A DNA stretch of 64,000 nt from Sagittula marina. GTDB lineage: Bacteria; Pseudomonadota; Alphaproteobacteria; Rhodobacterales; Rhodobacteraceae. The translations under genes were made by a program, and so were the position numbers. Below, one piece after another: positions 1 through 12,413 of this stretch. Within the stretch, counting starts at the first letter, position 1; each line of letters begins with the position of its first letter. Location: the NCBI RefSeq assembly GCF_014196795.1, contig NZ_JACIEJ010000001.1, positions 1 through 64,000 of the forward strand. The letters are read 5' to 3'. The notes beneath the pieces were generated by a model, which did no database searches, was not told the origin of the DNA, and saw nothing but the letters and a program-made list of their open reading frames with translations.

Positions 1-203
1 CTCGCGCCGAAGCCGATCATTCTCTTGAGCGAGGCCAAAATCCTCTTTTGACACCACATCCGTGTCTCGGTGCGCCGTGATCCACTTGTTCAGCGCCGAC
101 ATGCCGACACCCAGATCATCAGCACCTGCTTACGCGTTAGCCCGCTGGTCAGTGCTATCCGCACCGCATCCTTGCGAAACTCGTCCGTCCGTTTCAGTCT
201 CAT
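1..203 (-). pseudogene. IS3-family transposase OrfA, frameshifted and cut by window edge
   Basis: Reading leftward from an ATG at 203, the protein begins MRLKRTDEFRKDAVRIALTS and continues to LTRKQV, a typical start of the small helix-turn-helix OrfA of IS3-family elements. At about 118-123 the frame is lost. A second frame then continues without a stop to base 1 with ADDLGVGMSALNKW and a leucine/charged stretch ending QENDRLRRE, which is the expected continuation of the same protein. One missing base explains the break. A good ribosome site (AAAGGAGATG) precedes the ATG. The element is therefore probably inactive unless the shift is suppressed. OrfB and the far end of the element lie outside the window. 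Confidence 0.72.
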
Positions 204-262
204 AGTTCATCTCCTTTGTTGCAGTAAATGCTAACAAAGCAGCGGCATCAAACCGTGACATG
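204..262 (-). mobile_element. Probable end of the IS3-type element
   Basis: The 59 bases upstream of the orfA start contain its ribosome site and no other gene. The DUF4041-like reading frame coming from the right loses its character at about 258-262, where the leftward strand reads TGTCACGG. IS3-family ends usually start with TG, so I place the element boundary near 262. The terminal repeat cannot be verified because the other end is not visible. Confidence 0.35.
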
Positions 263-611
263 TCCAATGCTCGAGCTTCTTCATGGTCTCGCGCTTGCTG
301 GCCTAGCTGGATCGCGGGTCGTCGATATTCCTGGCCAACTCTTCAGACTCAGCTTTCAACCGCCCGACCTAGGCCTCCATATCGATGATCGGTGAGTATT
401 TCTGCTCGATCGCCTGCCGCTTCTCCTTTTCCTCCGCGAGGATCCGGTCGCGGTCTTCGGAGGCCCGCGTCTTCTCCTGATCGAGCTCGCGACCGAGGCG
501 CTTTGTCCGCCGTCGCGCGACCGAGAATAGAATGAGAAAAAGCGGAAAACCGATCAGGAATATCAGGACGGCGATCGGAAAAGCTATATTCGGGTCCAAT
601 TCTGGCATCAC
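258..611 (-). pseudogene. DUF4041/T5orf172-like protein, N-terminal fragment with two stops
   Basis: The frame starts at 611 with a hydrophobic segment (about residues 10-30, IAFPIAVLIFLIGFPLFLIL), followed by a charged coiled coil and the sequence YSPIIDMEA. A membrane anchor, coiled coil and Y-A/S-P-I-I-D motif are what I recall from the N-terminus of DUF4041 proteins, which are common on phage and genomic islands. The same frame continues past TAG stops at 367-369 and about 303-305 with VGRLKAESEELARN and ASKRETMKKLEH, so the gene is decayed. It ends where the IS3-type element begins. The family call is from memory of the motif and is moderate. Confidence 0.5.
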
Positions 612-992
612 GCACCTCTTTCGCGAACTCGGAAATGAGGCACATAAAATCCAGTCAAATCAAGACCGGAGCCGCAATTGAAGATTACGTGCGCTCCCTG
701 CGATCGCCACGCCGGCTTTCAACGCTGAGCTGAAGCTCAAGTTTTTCCTGCGGAGAAGTAGGCTTCTGTCTCGGTTGATGGGCAATAGGCATCAACCGAG
801 ACACAATCGCGAAGATCGTTCGTTTTGCAGACGCTGCTCTACGCGCTCCGCGAGAAGCATCTTCACTTTCCGCGAGGGCCTGAATTTCGCGCTAACCTTC
901 TGAAAGTCATGGAAAACGTGGTCGCACCTCGACCTCAGCACGCGAAAAACTATGAGCGCGGCGAAAAACTACGCGCGCGCCTACAAACCGAA
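612..992. other. Intergenic stretch, no gene seen
   Basis: About 380 bases lie between the broken DUF4041-like gene and the gyrB stop codon. I see no convincing coding region; the short rightward frame over 825-1019 runs into gyrB and has no recognisable motif. The only clear structure is the inverted repeat at 767-803, listed separately. Confidence 0.6.
767..803. repeat. Perfect 13-bp inverted repeat, 11-nt loop
   Basis: TGTCTCGGTTGAT at 767-779 is exactly complementary to ATCAACCGAGACA at 791-803, with an 11-base spacer. It lies about 190 bases beyond the end of gyrB on the leftward strand, so it could end gyrB transcription, but neither side has a T-run. A protein-binding operator or remnant mobile-element end are alternatives. 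Confidence 0.6.
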
Positions 993-4590
<3,598 letters not shown>

Positions 4591-4639
4591 GCGCCACGCT
4601 CCCGGCTTCTTTGCTTCAAAAATACTCTCGCCGAAGGCA

Positions 4640-4658
4640 CGATTTTTGGCAAAAATCG
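4640..4658. repeat. AT-rich 8-bp stem-loop between dnaN and recF
   Basis: CGATTTTT (4640-4647) and AAAAATCG (4651-4658) can pair around a 3-base loop, just past the dnaN stop on the leftward strand. It could weakly attenuate transcription into recF, but the stem is AT-rich and the loop is tight. Confidence 0.3.
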
Positions 4659-4671
4659 GCTCAATCTGAAG

Positions 4672-5790
4672 TCAAACGCGCATTGGCATAACGACGTAGA
4701 CCGCAGAGGTGTCATTGCCCTCGCGCATCAGGGTCGGATCACCGGAGGAGTTAAACATGAAAACAGCGTTTTCACGATCAACCTGCGACGCGATTTCCAG
4801 CAAGTACTTGGCGTTGAATCCGATCTCCAGCCGTTCGTCACCATAGGCCACGGCCAGCTCTTCTTCGGCGGCACCACTGTCAGGTGCGTTGACGGACAGC
4901 ACCAGCCGGTCCTCATCCAACGCCAGTTTTACGGCACGTGAGCGTTCTGACGAGACGGTCGCGACGCGATCCACGGCCTTTGCAAACTCGGTCGCATCCA
5001 CTTCCAGCTTGCGCGTGTTGCCCTGCGGGATGACCCGCGTGTAGTCGGGGAAAGTACCGTCAATGACCTTTGAGGTCAGCGTGATTTCCGGAGTGGCAAA
5101 GCGCACTTTGGTTTCAGAGACGGACACGGCAATGTCCATGTCATCCTCATCCAGCAGCTTGCGCATCTCGCCAACGGTCTTGCGCGGCACGATAACACCC
5201 GGCATATCCTCGGCGCCGTCCGGCAGATCTGCGTCGATGCGGGCCAGCCGGTGGCCGTCCGTCGCAACGCAGCGCAGTTTTTTGCCGCCGTCGCCATCTG
5301 CCACATGCATGTATACGCCATTCAGGTAGTAGCGCGTTTCTTCTGTGGAGATTGCAAACTTCGACTTGTCGAACAAGCGGCGCAACACTTGCGCCTTGGC
5401 TGTGAAGTTCGAGCTGTACTCGCTCGACGCCATAACCGGGAAATCTTCCTTGGGCAGGGTCGCGAGATTGAACATGGAACGACCTGCCGAAACTGTCAGG
5501 CGGCCAGATCCAGGCTCTTCGCTTAGCGACACCAGTGCGCCGTCAGGCAGTTTTCGGACGATCTCGTGCAAAGTGACCGCGCTGACCGTGGTCCCGCCGG
5601 CCTTCTCGACTTGCGCCACCGCCTTGTCCAGAACCTCGATGTCGAGGTCCGTCGCGCGGAAGCTTACGGTCTCGCCCTCGGCCTCGATCAGCACATTGGC
5701 AAGGATTGGGATCGTATTGCGCCGTTCCACCACCGACTGCGCCTGAGCTACAGCGCGCAGCAGCGTCGCCCGTTCCATGCTGAATTTCAT
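4672..5790 (-). CDS. dnaN: DNA polymerase III beta sliding clamp
   Basis: DnaN forms the ring-shaped clamp that tethers DNA polymerase III to DNA. The 372-residue protein begins MKFSMERATLLRAVAQAQSV, shows the NTIPILANVLIEA segment of domain 1, YYLNGVYMH and VATDGHRLA in domain 2, and ends with VYVVMPMRV, matching the usual C-terminal MPMR signature. A longer frame to 5850 exists, but the purine-rich AAGGGGTAAGGG lies directly before the ATG at 5790. The 153-base gap to dnaA may hold its own promoter. Confidence 0.97.
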   Translation of the reverse strand: MKFSMERATLLRAVAQAQSVVERRNTIPILANVLIEAEGETVSFRATDLDIEVLDKAVAQVEKAGGTTVSAVTLHEIVRKLPDGALVSLSEEPGSGRLTVSAGRSMFNLATLPKEDFPVMASSEYSSNFTAKAQVLRRLFDKSKFAISTEETRYYLNGVYMHVADGDGGKKLRCVATDGHRLARIDADLPDGAEDMPGVIVPRKTVGEMRKLLDEDDMDIAVSVSETKVRFATPEITLTSKVIDGTFPDYTRVIPQGNTRKLEVDATEFAKAVDRVATVSSERSRAVKLALDEDRLVLSVNAPDSGAAEEELAVAYGDERLEIGFNAKYLLEIASQVDRENAVFMFNSSGDPTLMREGNDTSAVYVVMPMRV

Positions 5791-5943
5791 CGCCCTTACC
5801 CCTTCGTCAGTCCGGACGCGCACGTTAGCGCGGAGCGTCGCGTGGTCCAAGCCAGTTTTGCGATTTGTCGAACGTATTTACCAAAGCGTCAAGACCGCGC
5901 GGCGCATATGCAACGGCGCGCGGCCATGTGTTGTGTTGACGTC

Positions 5944-7326
5944 TCAGGCTTCGAGCGCGCGGCGCAGCATTTCGACGTCTTCGTCGATCTGCCCATCCGA
6001 TTGACGCAACTCGTCAATGCGCTTCACACCGTGCATGACCGTGGTGTGATCACGTCCCCCGAAGCGGCGCCCGATTTCGGGCAGCGAGCGCGAGGTCAGC
6101 TTTTTGCACAGGTACATCGCAACCTGACGTGGGCGGGCAAAGTTACGCACGCGCTTTGGCCCGATCATGTCGGACAGGCGAATGTTATAGTGCTCCGCAA
6201 CACGGCGTTGGATTTCCTCGATCGAGATCTTCCGTTCCGACGCACGCAGGACGTCTGCCAGCGAATCCTGCACAAGATCCATGTTGATCGGCTTACCGAC
6301 CAAGGACGCAAAGGCGAACAGACGGGTCAGCGCCCCTTCAAGAACACGCACGTTGGTGGAAATACGATGCGCGAGGAATTCCAGCACGCCATCGTCGATT
6401 TCCAGCCCAGGGTGCATCTCGCGATACCCCTCAACCTTGGACTGCAGGATGCCAAGACGCAGCTCGTAATCCGTCGGATGCAGATCGACCACGAGGCCGG
6501 ATTGCAGACGCGAGCGAATGCGGTTCTCAAGCTCCTTGATCTCATCCGGCGCGCGGTCGGCAGAAATGATGATCTGCTTATTCTGATCCACCAGCGCGTT
6601 GAACGTGTGGAAAAACTCTTCCTGTGTGGAGTCCTTGCCAGCGATGAATTGCACGTCGTCAACCATCAGAACGTCGACGGAACGGAACATCTCCTTGAAA
6701 TCCATCATCTTGCGCTCTCGCAGCGCCTGCACAAAGCGGTACATGAACTGTTCCGCCGACAGATACAGCACTGTCAGGTGCGGATTGCGCTGCGACAACT
6801 CCCACGCAATTGCATGCATCAAGTGCGTTTTACCAAGACCCACGCCCCCATACAGGAACAGCGGGTTGAACGTCACAGGACCACCTTCGGCCACGCGCTT
6901 GGCGGCCGCATGGGCCAGTTCGTTCGGTTTCCCCACGACAAAAGTGTCGAAGGTGAAACGCATATCCAGCGGCGCACCGGGCAAAGCCTGATCCTTTGCC
7001 GTGGTCGCCCGGGCAACGGGTTCTGCCGCGCCGGGCAGCTCAACAGGCTTTTTCGGCTCATCAGGCGCGCGCGATGCTTCGCTGATACCGGCCTGAAAGT
7101 TCAAACGTCGGATCTTTGAATCCTTGGTTGAGATCTGCGCCAGGAGCATGTCGCCAAAATTCTGGGACACATAGGTGCCAAAGAAATTCGTCGGCGCCTG
7201 GAGTGTCACGATGCCATCGTCGTTAACACCACGGAAGCGGAGAGGTTCGATCCAGGTTTTGTAATTGTTCTGTCCGATCGTCTTGCAGATCTGCTCTTGG
7301 AGGGCGCCCCATTGTTCTTTTGTCAT
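5944..7326 (-). CDS. dnaA: Chromosomal replication initiator DnaA
   Basis: DnaA binds origin boxes, opens the duplex and recruits helicase. The 460-residue product has domain I at the start (WGALQEQICKTIGQ), a linker rich in Ala/Pro around 85-120, the AAA+ domain with Walker A LYGGVGLGKTH at about 159-167 and Walker B VLMVDDVQFIAG, and domain IV with the DNA-binding signature GGRDHTTVMHG. The start at 7326 is chosen because the protein then begins MTKEQWGAL, as in relatives, and a GAGGAA lies upstream; the frame extends to 7416 without homology. It leads the block dnaA-dnaN-recF-gyrB. Confidence 0.97.
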   Translation of the reverse strand: MTKEQWGALQEQICKTIGQNNYKTWIEPLRFRGVNDDGIVTLQAPTNFFGTYVSQNFGDMLLAQISTKDSKIRRLNFQAGISEASRAPDEPKKPVELPGAAEPVARATTAKDQALPGAPLDMRFTFDTFVVGKPNELAHAAAKRVAEGGPVTFNPLFLYGGVGLGKTHLMHAIAWELSQRNPHLTVLYLSAEQFMYRFVQALRERKMMDFKEMFRSVDVLMVDDVQFIAGKDSTQEEFFHTFNALVDQNKQIIISADRAPDEIKELENRIRSRLQSGLVVDLHPTDYELRLGILQSKVEGYREMHPGLEIDDGVLEFLAHRISTNVRVLEGALTRLFAFASLVGKPINMDLVQDSLADVLRASERKISIEEIQRRVAEHYNIRLSDMIGPKRVRNFARPRQVAMYLCKKLTSRSLPEIGRRFGGRDHTTVMHGVKRIDELRQSDGQIDEDVEMLRRALEA

Positions 7327-7641
7327 CCGCCAACTGTTCCTCGTTTCGTTCCGTAAGCCGCGTGCGCGCAGCTGCGGGCCAAACCTTTGCATGAAGCACG
7401 AAACTATCGACCCCATACCCGAAAGGCATGAGACGGAGACAATGCTCCAGAACCGATCAACTCACACGCCATTGTCCCGACGGTGTGATGAGCCGAACAG
7501 GCTCGTTTCATGTACTTTGGACAGGCCAGGGTTTCCCCTGATCATCGCGCGGATAAACTTGTGACAGCATCCTTGCGACGTATCCCATGCCCCGGCAGGA
7601 GCGATGGAATCGGCAGCCTTGTCCCCCCATATCTGCGGTGT

Positions 7642-7734
7642 GACTCGCTGGGTGAAATTACCAACCATCCACAGGCAGCGGCAACTGAACTTCCAACTTG
7701 ACTCGGAGATTCCCGAAAAAGAATCTCCCGACTC
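7642..7734. promoter_or_regulatory. Cluster of five GANTC (CcrM-type) sites upstream of dnaA
   Basis: GANTC occurs at 7642 (GACTC), 7700 (GACTC), 7708 (GATTC), 7721 (GAATC) and 7730 (GACTC). Four of the five fall within 35 bases. In alphaproteobacteria CcrM methylates the adenine of GANTC, and methylation state is known to affect cell-cycle promoters such as dnaA and ctrA in Caulobacter. The regulatory role here is inference from position. Confidence 0.45.
7705..7728. repeat. 8-bp inverted repeat containing two GANTC sites
   Basis: GGAGATTC (7705-7712) pairs perfectly with GAATCTCC (7721-7728) around the 8-base loop CCGAAAAA. Each arm contains one GANTC site, so the symmetric element could be a protein-binding site sensitive to methylation. 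Confidence 0.5.
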
Positions 7735-7762
7735 TCAGAAGCGTTTGAAAACTATTCAGGAA

Positions 7763-7797
7763 ATAAAAAAAGAGCATCACACGGGGGTGATGCTCTT
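7763..7797 (-). terminator. Rho-independent terminator of rpsT
   Basis: On the leftward strand AAGAGCATCAC pairs with GTGATGCTCTT (7787-7797 with 7770-7780) around a 6-base loop and is followed by a run of T. It lies 58 bases past the rpsT stop codon, so it ends that transcript before the dnaA regulatory region. Confidence 0.88.
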
Positions 7798-7854
7798 CGG
7801 TCACTTATAGAAGTGTACATGTCTGCCCACGCGGGCAGAAATCGCAGGTACGGT

Positions 7855-8121
7855 TCAGGCCGCCATGGACTTTACACGTGCCGCGAGGCGCGACATTTTG
7901 CGCGATGCAGTGTTTTTATGGAAGATACCTTTGGTGACGCCGCGCATCAGCTCGGGCTGAGCTGCGGTCAAAGCGGCCTTTGCTGCAGCCTGATCACCGG
8001 AAGCGATGGCTTCCTCGACCTTACGCAGGTAGGTCCGAACGCGCGAACGCCGTGCTTTGTTGACGGAGTAACGCTTTTCGGACTGCTTTGCGCGCTTTTT
8101 TGACTGGGCTGTATTTGCCAT
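7855..8121 (-). CDS. rpsT: 30S ribosomal protein S20
   Basis: S20 is a small basic protein that binds 16S rRNA early in 30S assembly. The 88-residue sequence starts [17 protein letters not shown], carries the conserved [16 protein letters not shown] helix and the [17 protein letters not shown] segment, and is rich in Lys, Arg and Ala throughout. It is a single-gene unit, with a strong terminator 58 bases downstream; the ATG is preceded by AAGGACCGATCC. Confidence 0.97.
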   Translation of the reverse strand: MANTAQSKKRAKQSEKRYSVNKARRSRVRTYLRKVEEAIASGDQAAAKAALTAAQPELMRGVTKGIFHKNTASRKMSRLAARVKSMAA

Positions 8122-8287
8122 GAGGATCGGTCCTTACTGATGTGATCGCTGATCTAAGCAGCGAATTCGGTTCAAAACTGGTGTGCGCGGCGAAAGCCGT
8201 TGCAGACCCGAATTGACCACGGGACCGATTCTTGCCTGAGCGGGCATCACGCGCATGTATGGCAGCTGCCTATAAAGCAGCATAGCC

Positions 8288-8324
8288 CTGCGGGCAAGAC
8301 GTTTCCGCCCCACTTTGCCCGCAG
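8288..8324. repeat. 10-bp inverted repeat past the crotonase gene
   Basis: CTGCGGGCAA (8288-8297) is complementary to TTGCCCGCAG (8315-8324) with a 17-base loop, ending 10 bases beyond the crotonase stop on the leftward strand. It may stabilise the mRNA end or slow polymerase; no T-run follows, so it is not a canonical terminator. Confidence 0.5.
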
Positions 8325-8333
8325 TTATCTCAC

Positions 8334-9110
8334 TCAGCGATCGCGGAACTGTGCGGATCGCTTTTCCATGAAAGCAGACATGCCTTCATTTTGATCTTCG
8401 GTGTTGAACAGCGCGTGAAAAGCGCGTCGCTCCGACAACAAGCCTTGGGCCAGGGTCGTCTCGTACGCGTTGTTCACCTGCTCTTTGGCCGCGAGCAGAG
8501 AAATCATCGATTTTTCGGAGATCTTCTCAGCCGCAGAGCGTGCCTCTTCCAACAAGCTTTTCGCAGGCACCACGCGGCTGACCAGCCCGGAGCGCTCGGC
8601 CTCTTCGGCGCCCATGAACCGGCCCGTCAGGACCATGTCCATGGCCTTGGACTTGCCGATGAAACGCGTCAGACGCTGCGTGCCGCCCAAACCGGGAATG
8701 ACCCCGAGGTTGATTTCCGGCTGGCCGAATTTGGCCGTATCCGCCGCGATTATGAAATCGCACATCATGGCCAGCTCACAACCGCCGCCCAGCGCATAGC
8801 CTGCGACGGCGGCGATGATCGGCTTGCGGGTGGACACGATGGCACCGCCTTCGGGTCCGAAGTAATCGGACATGTACATGTCCACATAGCTCTTTTCCGA
8901 CATCTCCTTGATGTCGGCCCCAGCGGCAAATGCCTTAGGTGAACCAGTGATGATGATCGCGCGAACCTTGTCGTTGCGATCCGCTTCCGCCAGCGCAGTC
9001 CCCAGTTCCCGCAACAGCTCTGAGTTGAGCGCGTTAAGGGCATCTGGGCGATTGAGCTTAATTGTGGCGACGTGGTCTTCTACTTCGACGATGATCGTCT
9101 CATAGGCCAT
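8334..9110 (-). CDS. Enoyl-CoA hydratase (crotonase family)
   Basis: The 258-residue protein belongs to the crotonase fold, adding water across trans-2-enoyl-CoA in fatty-acid or amino-acid breakdown. It shows the CoA-binding [11 protein letters not shown] stretch, the oxyanion-hole region [15 protein letters not shown] with the first catalytic Glu, and [17 protein letters not shown] with the second catalytic Glu. Both acids are present, supporting hydratase over isomerase activity, although substrate cannot be read. The ATG at 9110 is preferred over 9116 because GGAG lies at the better distance. It is separate from rpsT and mutM. Confidence 0.88.
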   Translation of the reverse strand: MAYETIIVEVEDHVATIKLNRPDALNALNSELLRELGTALAEADRNDKVRAIIITGSPKAFAAGADIKEMSEKSYVDMYMSDYFGPEGGAIVSTRKPIIAAVAGYALGGGCELAMMCDFIIAADTAKFGQPEINLGVIPGLGGTQRLTRFIGKSKAMDMVLTGRFMGAEEAERSGLVSRVVPAKSLLEEARSAAEKISEKSMISLLAAKEQVNNAYETTLAQGLLSERRAFHALFNTEDQNEGMSAFMEKRSAQFRDR

Positions 9111-9176
9111 GGGCATTGGGCTCCGTCAGGTTCCGTCAGACGCCCAGCCTTAACATCTGGTTCAGACCGATCAAGC

Positions 9177-10028
9177 CTATCTTTGGCAAGATGGACAATA
9201 GAAGCTGGATCTGCCCGATTGCACGACCCTCTGTATCGTAGCGTCACAATCGGCCGAGCGGCATGGTTCGCCCTCCCGTCCGTAAACGTCGAAGCTATGC
9301 TGAAAGTACCCAAGTTCTCCATCAGCTTGGCGAAAATCCTTCAAGGACGAGCCCCCCGCCTCAATGGCATCGCGCAGCACCTCGCGGATGATGGGCACAA
9401 GCGTGGCAATCCGCGCGGCAGCAATGTTGCGCGTGCGCCGACCGGGATGAATTCCCGCCCGAAAAAGCGCCTCGCACACATAGATATTGCCCAGCCCGGC
9501 GACAATTTTCTGATCAAGAAGAGCGGATTTAATAGCCGTATTCCGTGGCTTGAGTCGCTCTACAAGATGAGATTCGGTGAACAGGTTACCCAGCGGCTCC
9601 GGCCCGATCTGCACCAACAATGGATGCTGTTCTGCTGTCGAGGTGTCGAGCAAGTCCATCGCCCCGAAACGTCGCGGATCATTGAACGTCACGCGCGCCC
9701 CATTTTCCATGTCAAAGACGACGTGATCGTGTTTTTCCGCAGCGGGATGGTCATGCACGAACTGTCCCAGCGGATCGCCGGACACCAGCATCCGTCCCGA
9801 CATTCCAAGATGAATCAGAAGCGTTTCCTCTGTCGACAGGTCTGCAAGAATGTATTTCGACCGCCTGCGCAGTTGCAAAACCTTCGCGCCCGTGAGTCGG
9901 TCAGCCATGCGTTCCGGAAACGGCCAGCGTAAATCCGGGCGGTTTACCTGTGCGCGGGAGATCACCGCGCCCTCCATAGCGGGGGTCAGGCCGCGACGCA
10001 CTGTCTCGACTTCGGGCAATTCGGGCAT
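9177..10028 (-). CDS. mutM: Formamidopyrimidine-DNA glycosylase
   Basis: MutM removes 8-oxoguanine and formamidopyrimidines and cleaves the abasic site. The 283-residue protein begins [14 protein letters not shown]; Pro2 and Glu3 are the catalytic pair after Met removal, which fixes the start at 10028 rather than 10046. The helix-two-turn-helix with [18 protein letters not shown] is present. The C-terminal zinc finger ends FYCPSCQR; its first cysteine pair is spaced CRSADC (four residues between) rather than the two seen in E. coli. It is divergent from ubiE with 86 bases between the starts. Confidence 0.96.
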   Translation of the reverse strand: MPELPEVETVRRGLTPAMEGAVISRAQVNRPDLRWPFPERMADRLTGAKVLQLRRRSKYILADLSTEETLLIHLGMSGRMLVSGDPLGQFVHDHPAAEKHDHVVFDMENGARVTFNDPRRFGAMDLLDTSTAEQHPLLVQIGPEPLGNLFTESHLVERLKPRNTAIKSALLDQKIVAGLGNIYVCEALFRAGIHPGRRTRNIAAARIATLVPIIREVLRDAIEAGGSSLKDFRQADGELGYFQHSFDVYGREGEPCRSADCDATIQRVVQSGRSSFYCPSCQR

Positions 10029-10114
10029 TGTCTGGGTCCTTCGCATTGTAACGGCCGGGCGGCGCTCTATAAGAAGGGGTCAGACGGTGTAACGACAAGC
10101 CCTGAGAGGCGTAT

Positions 10115-10867
10115 ATGGCGCAAGATCCTGACAAGACGACACATTTCGGCTTTACTGAGGTCCCGGAGGCGGAAAAGGCTGGGCGGGTTCAGGGTGTTTT
10201 CACCTCCGTCGCATCAAAATATGACGTGATGAACGATGCCATGTCCTTTGGGATTCATCGCGTTTGGAAGGATGCGATGATGGATTGGCTGGCCCCGCGG
10301 CCCGGCCAGAAACTGCTGGATGTCGCGGGCGGCACAGGGGATATTTCCTTCCGGTTCCTCAAACGCGCTGGGTCTGGCCATTCCACCGTGTTGGACATCA
10401 CCGAATCCATGTTGGTCGAAGGGCGCAAACGGGCTGAGGCTGCCTCCATGGCCGACTCTCTGGATTGGGTGGTCGGCGATGCGATGAAGCTGCCCTTTGC
10501 TGACAATACCTTTGACGTGTATACGATTTCATTCGGCATCCGAAATGTCACCCGTCCCCAAGAAGCACTGAACGAAGCGTATCGCGTGCTAAAACCCGGT
10601 GGCCGGCTGATGGTGTTGGAGTTCAGCCAGATCCCCAATGAAATGATGCAATGGGCCTATGATCTCTACTCTTTCAACATCATCCCACGCATGGGTCAGG
10701 TGATTGCCGGAGACCGCGATTCATATCAGTATCTTGTTGAAAGTATTCGCAAGTTCCCCGATCAGGAAACGTTTTTGTCGATGGTCCGCAAGGCCGGTTT
10801 CGACAATGCCAAATACCGCAATCTGACGATGGGCGTGGCCTGCCTGCATTCGGGCTGGAAGCTTTGA
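10115..10867 (+). CDS. ubiE: Ubiquinone/menaquinone C-methyltransferase UbiE
   Basis: UbiE is the SAM-dependent C-methyltransferase of ubiquinone synthesis. The 250-residue protein contains the UbiE signature [18 protein letters not shown], the SAM-binding GGTGDISF after LLDVAG, and the second signature [20 protein letters not shown]. The length is standard. The stop codon overlaps the start of ubiB by four bases, indicating a two-gene operon for the same pathway. Confidence 0.96.
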   Translation: MAQDPDKTTHFGFTEVPEAEKAGRVQGVFTSVASKYDVMNDAMSFGIHRVWKDAMMDWLAPRPGQKLLDVAGGTGDISFRFLKRAGSGHSTVLDITESMLVEGRKRAEAASMADSLDWVVGDAMKLPFADNTFDVYTISFGIRNVTRPQEALNEAYRVLKPGGRLMVLEFSQIPNEMMQWAYDLYSFNIIPRMGQVIAGDRDSYQYLVESIRKFPDQETFLSMVRKAGFDNAKYRNLTMGVACLHSGWKL

Positions 10868-12396
10868 GGGGCCCGCATAATATCTGGCGACTGATCCGTA
10901 CGGGCGCCACGTTCGAGCGGACCGGCGCCATGCGCGTGGCGCTTGATGCCTTTGATGCGCCTGCCCCGTTGCGACTGGCGGCGCGCGTGCTTGCTTGGCC
11001 GTTCAGCTGGCTTGGTGAAAAGGGTGATCCGACGCTGCCACCCGTCGTTCGCGCAATTCAGGCTTTGGGACCGGCCTACATCAAATTCGGACAAATCATG
11101 TCCACGCGACCCGATGTGGTCGGCGCCGAGATGGCAACCCAATTGCGCGTGTTGCAGGACAAACTGCCCCCCTTCCCCATCGAAGAAGCCAAAAAGCAGA
11201 TCGAAGAAGAGCTGGGGATGCCGGTCGACGAGATCTACTCCGACTTCAGCGAACCCGTCGCGGCCGCCTCCATTGCCCAAGTGCACAAGGCCACTCTGCG
11301 TGAAACCGGCGAGGAAGTCGCAATCAAGGTGTTGCGCCCCGGTATCGAGCGGGCCTTCCGCAAGGACCTGGACGCATTTTGGTTCGCTGCCGCGATGATC
11401 GAAACCCTCTCGCCCTCGTCGCGCCGCCTGCGCCCCCGCGATGTGATCGCTCACTTCGAGGGAGTGGTGATGGGTGAACTGGACCTCAGGTTGGAGGCGG
11501 CGGCCGCCAGCGAATTCCAAGCCAACACGGTGAAAGACGAAGGCTTTGAACTGCCACAGGTGAACTGGATGCTGTCAGGCCGAAAGGTCATGACCATGAG
11601 CTGGGCTGCCGGCGAGTCCCTGGGTGACAACGCTGCGCTGGACGCTGCCGGCCATGACCGGGCCGTGTTGTCTCAACGGGTGCTGCAACTGTTCCTCAAT
11701 CACGCTTTGCGCGACGGTTTTTTCCATGCTGACATGCACCAAGGGAATCTGAAGGTTGCTCCAAACGGCAACATTATTGCTTATGATTTCGGCATCATGG
11801 GTCATATCGACGAATATACACGCCGCGTTTACGCAGAGATCCTGTTTGGTTTCATTCGTCGAGATTACAAACGCGTGGCTGAGGTACATTTTGAAGCGGG
11901 CTACGTTCCCGGGGACCGCGATATCGACGAATTTGCGCGAGCTCTGCGGGCTGTTGGCGAGCCCATTTTCGGGATGGACGCGACGCGGATCTCAATGGGT
12001 AAATTGTTGGCCTACCTGTTCGAGGTCACCGAACGCTTTGGGATGGAAACCAGGACAGAACTGATTCTTTTGCAACGCACGATGGTGGTGGTTGAAGGCG
12101 TGGCACGGTCTCTTGATCCGCGTATGAACATCTGGAAAGTCGCGCAACCGGTGGTCGAGGATTATATCAAAGGCTCGATCGGTCCAAAAGCTGCGGCCTC
12201 GGATCTTTGGAAAACTGCGCAAGTCATGGCAAGATTTGGTCCACGCCTGCCAAAGCTGGTCGAGGCCGCCTTGATCCGCCAAGCGACCCCAGAGCCGGAA
12301 CCCCGCAAGCGTCCGTGGGCTTCTCGCGTCGGCTGGGCGTCGCTGGGATGTGCGCTTGGCGTTGCAGGAACCTTGGCGTTGCACATGTTCAATTGA
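10864..12396 (+). CDS. ubiB: Ubiquinone biosynthesis kinase-like protein UbiB
   Basis: UbiB is a member of the ABC1/ADCK atypical kinase family needed for the aerobic hydroxylation steps of ubiquinone synthesis. The 510-residue protein has the family KxGQ motif within [12 protein letters not shown], the Ala/lysine segment [10 protein letters not shown], the catalytic-loop-like HADMHQGNL and the metal-binding YDFGIMG. A hydrophobic stretch at the C-terminus ([15 protein letters not shown]) is a membrane anchor. The likely start is TTG at 10864 in a TTGA overlap with the ubiE stop, so translation is coupled. Confidence 0.94.
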   Translation: MRGPHNIWRLIRTGATFERTGAMRVALDAFDAPAPLRLAARVLAWPFSWLGEKGDPTLPPVVRAIQALGPAYIKFGQIMSTRPDVVGAEMATQLRVLQDKLPPFPIEEAKKQIEEELGMPVDEIYSDFSEPVAAASIAQVHKATLRETGEEVAIKVLRPGIERAFRKDLDAFWFAAAMIETLSPSSRRLRPRDVIAHFEGVVMGELDLRLEAAAASEFQANTVKDEGFELPQVNWMLSGRKVMTMSWAAGESLGDNAALDAAGHDRAVLSQRVLQLFLNHALRDGFFHADMHQGNLKVAPNGNIIAYDFGIMGHIDEYTRRVYAEILFGFIRRDYKRVAEVHFEAGYVPGDRDIDEFARALRAVGEPIFGMDATRISMGKLLAYLFEVTERFGMETRTELILLQRTMVVVEGVARSLDPRMNIWKVAQPVVEDYIKGSIGPKAAASDLWKTAQVMARFGPRLPKLVEAALIRQATPEPEPRKRPWASRVGWASLGCALGVAGTLALHMFN

Positions 12397-12413
12397 TGCA
12401 ACGCCGGGCGAGA

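Larger units (their letters stand above)
7327..7762. other. dnaA upstream region
   Basis: This 436-base gene-free stretch separates dnaA from the rpsT terminator and must carry the dnaA promoter. Visible are a GANTC cluster (7642-7734), an inverted repeat (7705-7728) and a DnaA-box-like 9-mer CCATCCACA at 7665-7673 (7 of 9 matches to TTATCCACA). I could not assign a clear -35/-10 pair. The sparse boxes make it a poorer origin candidate than the stretch left of rho. Confidence 0.5.

Noticed and set aside
5566-7119. Rightward open frame of 517 codons over dnaA
   Set aside because: It runs opposite dnaA and the dnaN start, has no recognisable motif, and is best explained as a shadow.
7327-7762. 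dnaA upstream region as oriC
   Set aside because: Only one DnaA-box-like 9-mer with two mismatches and little AT-rich sequence; the maf-rho gap fits better.
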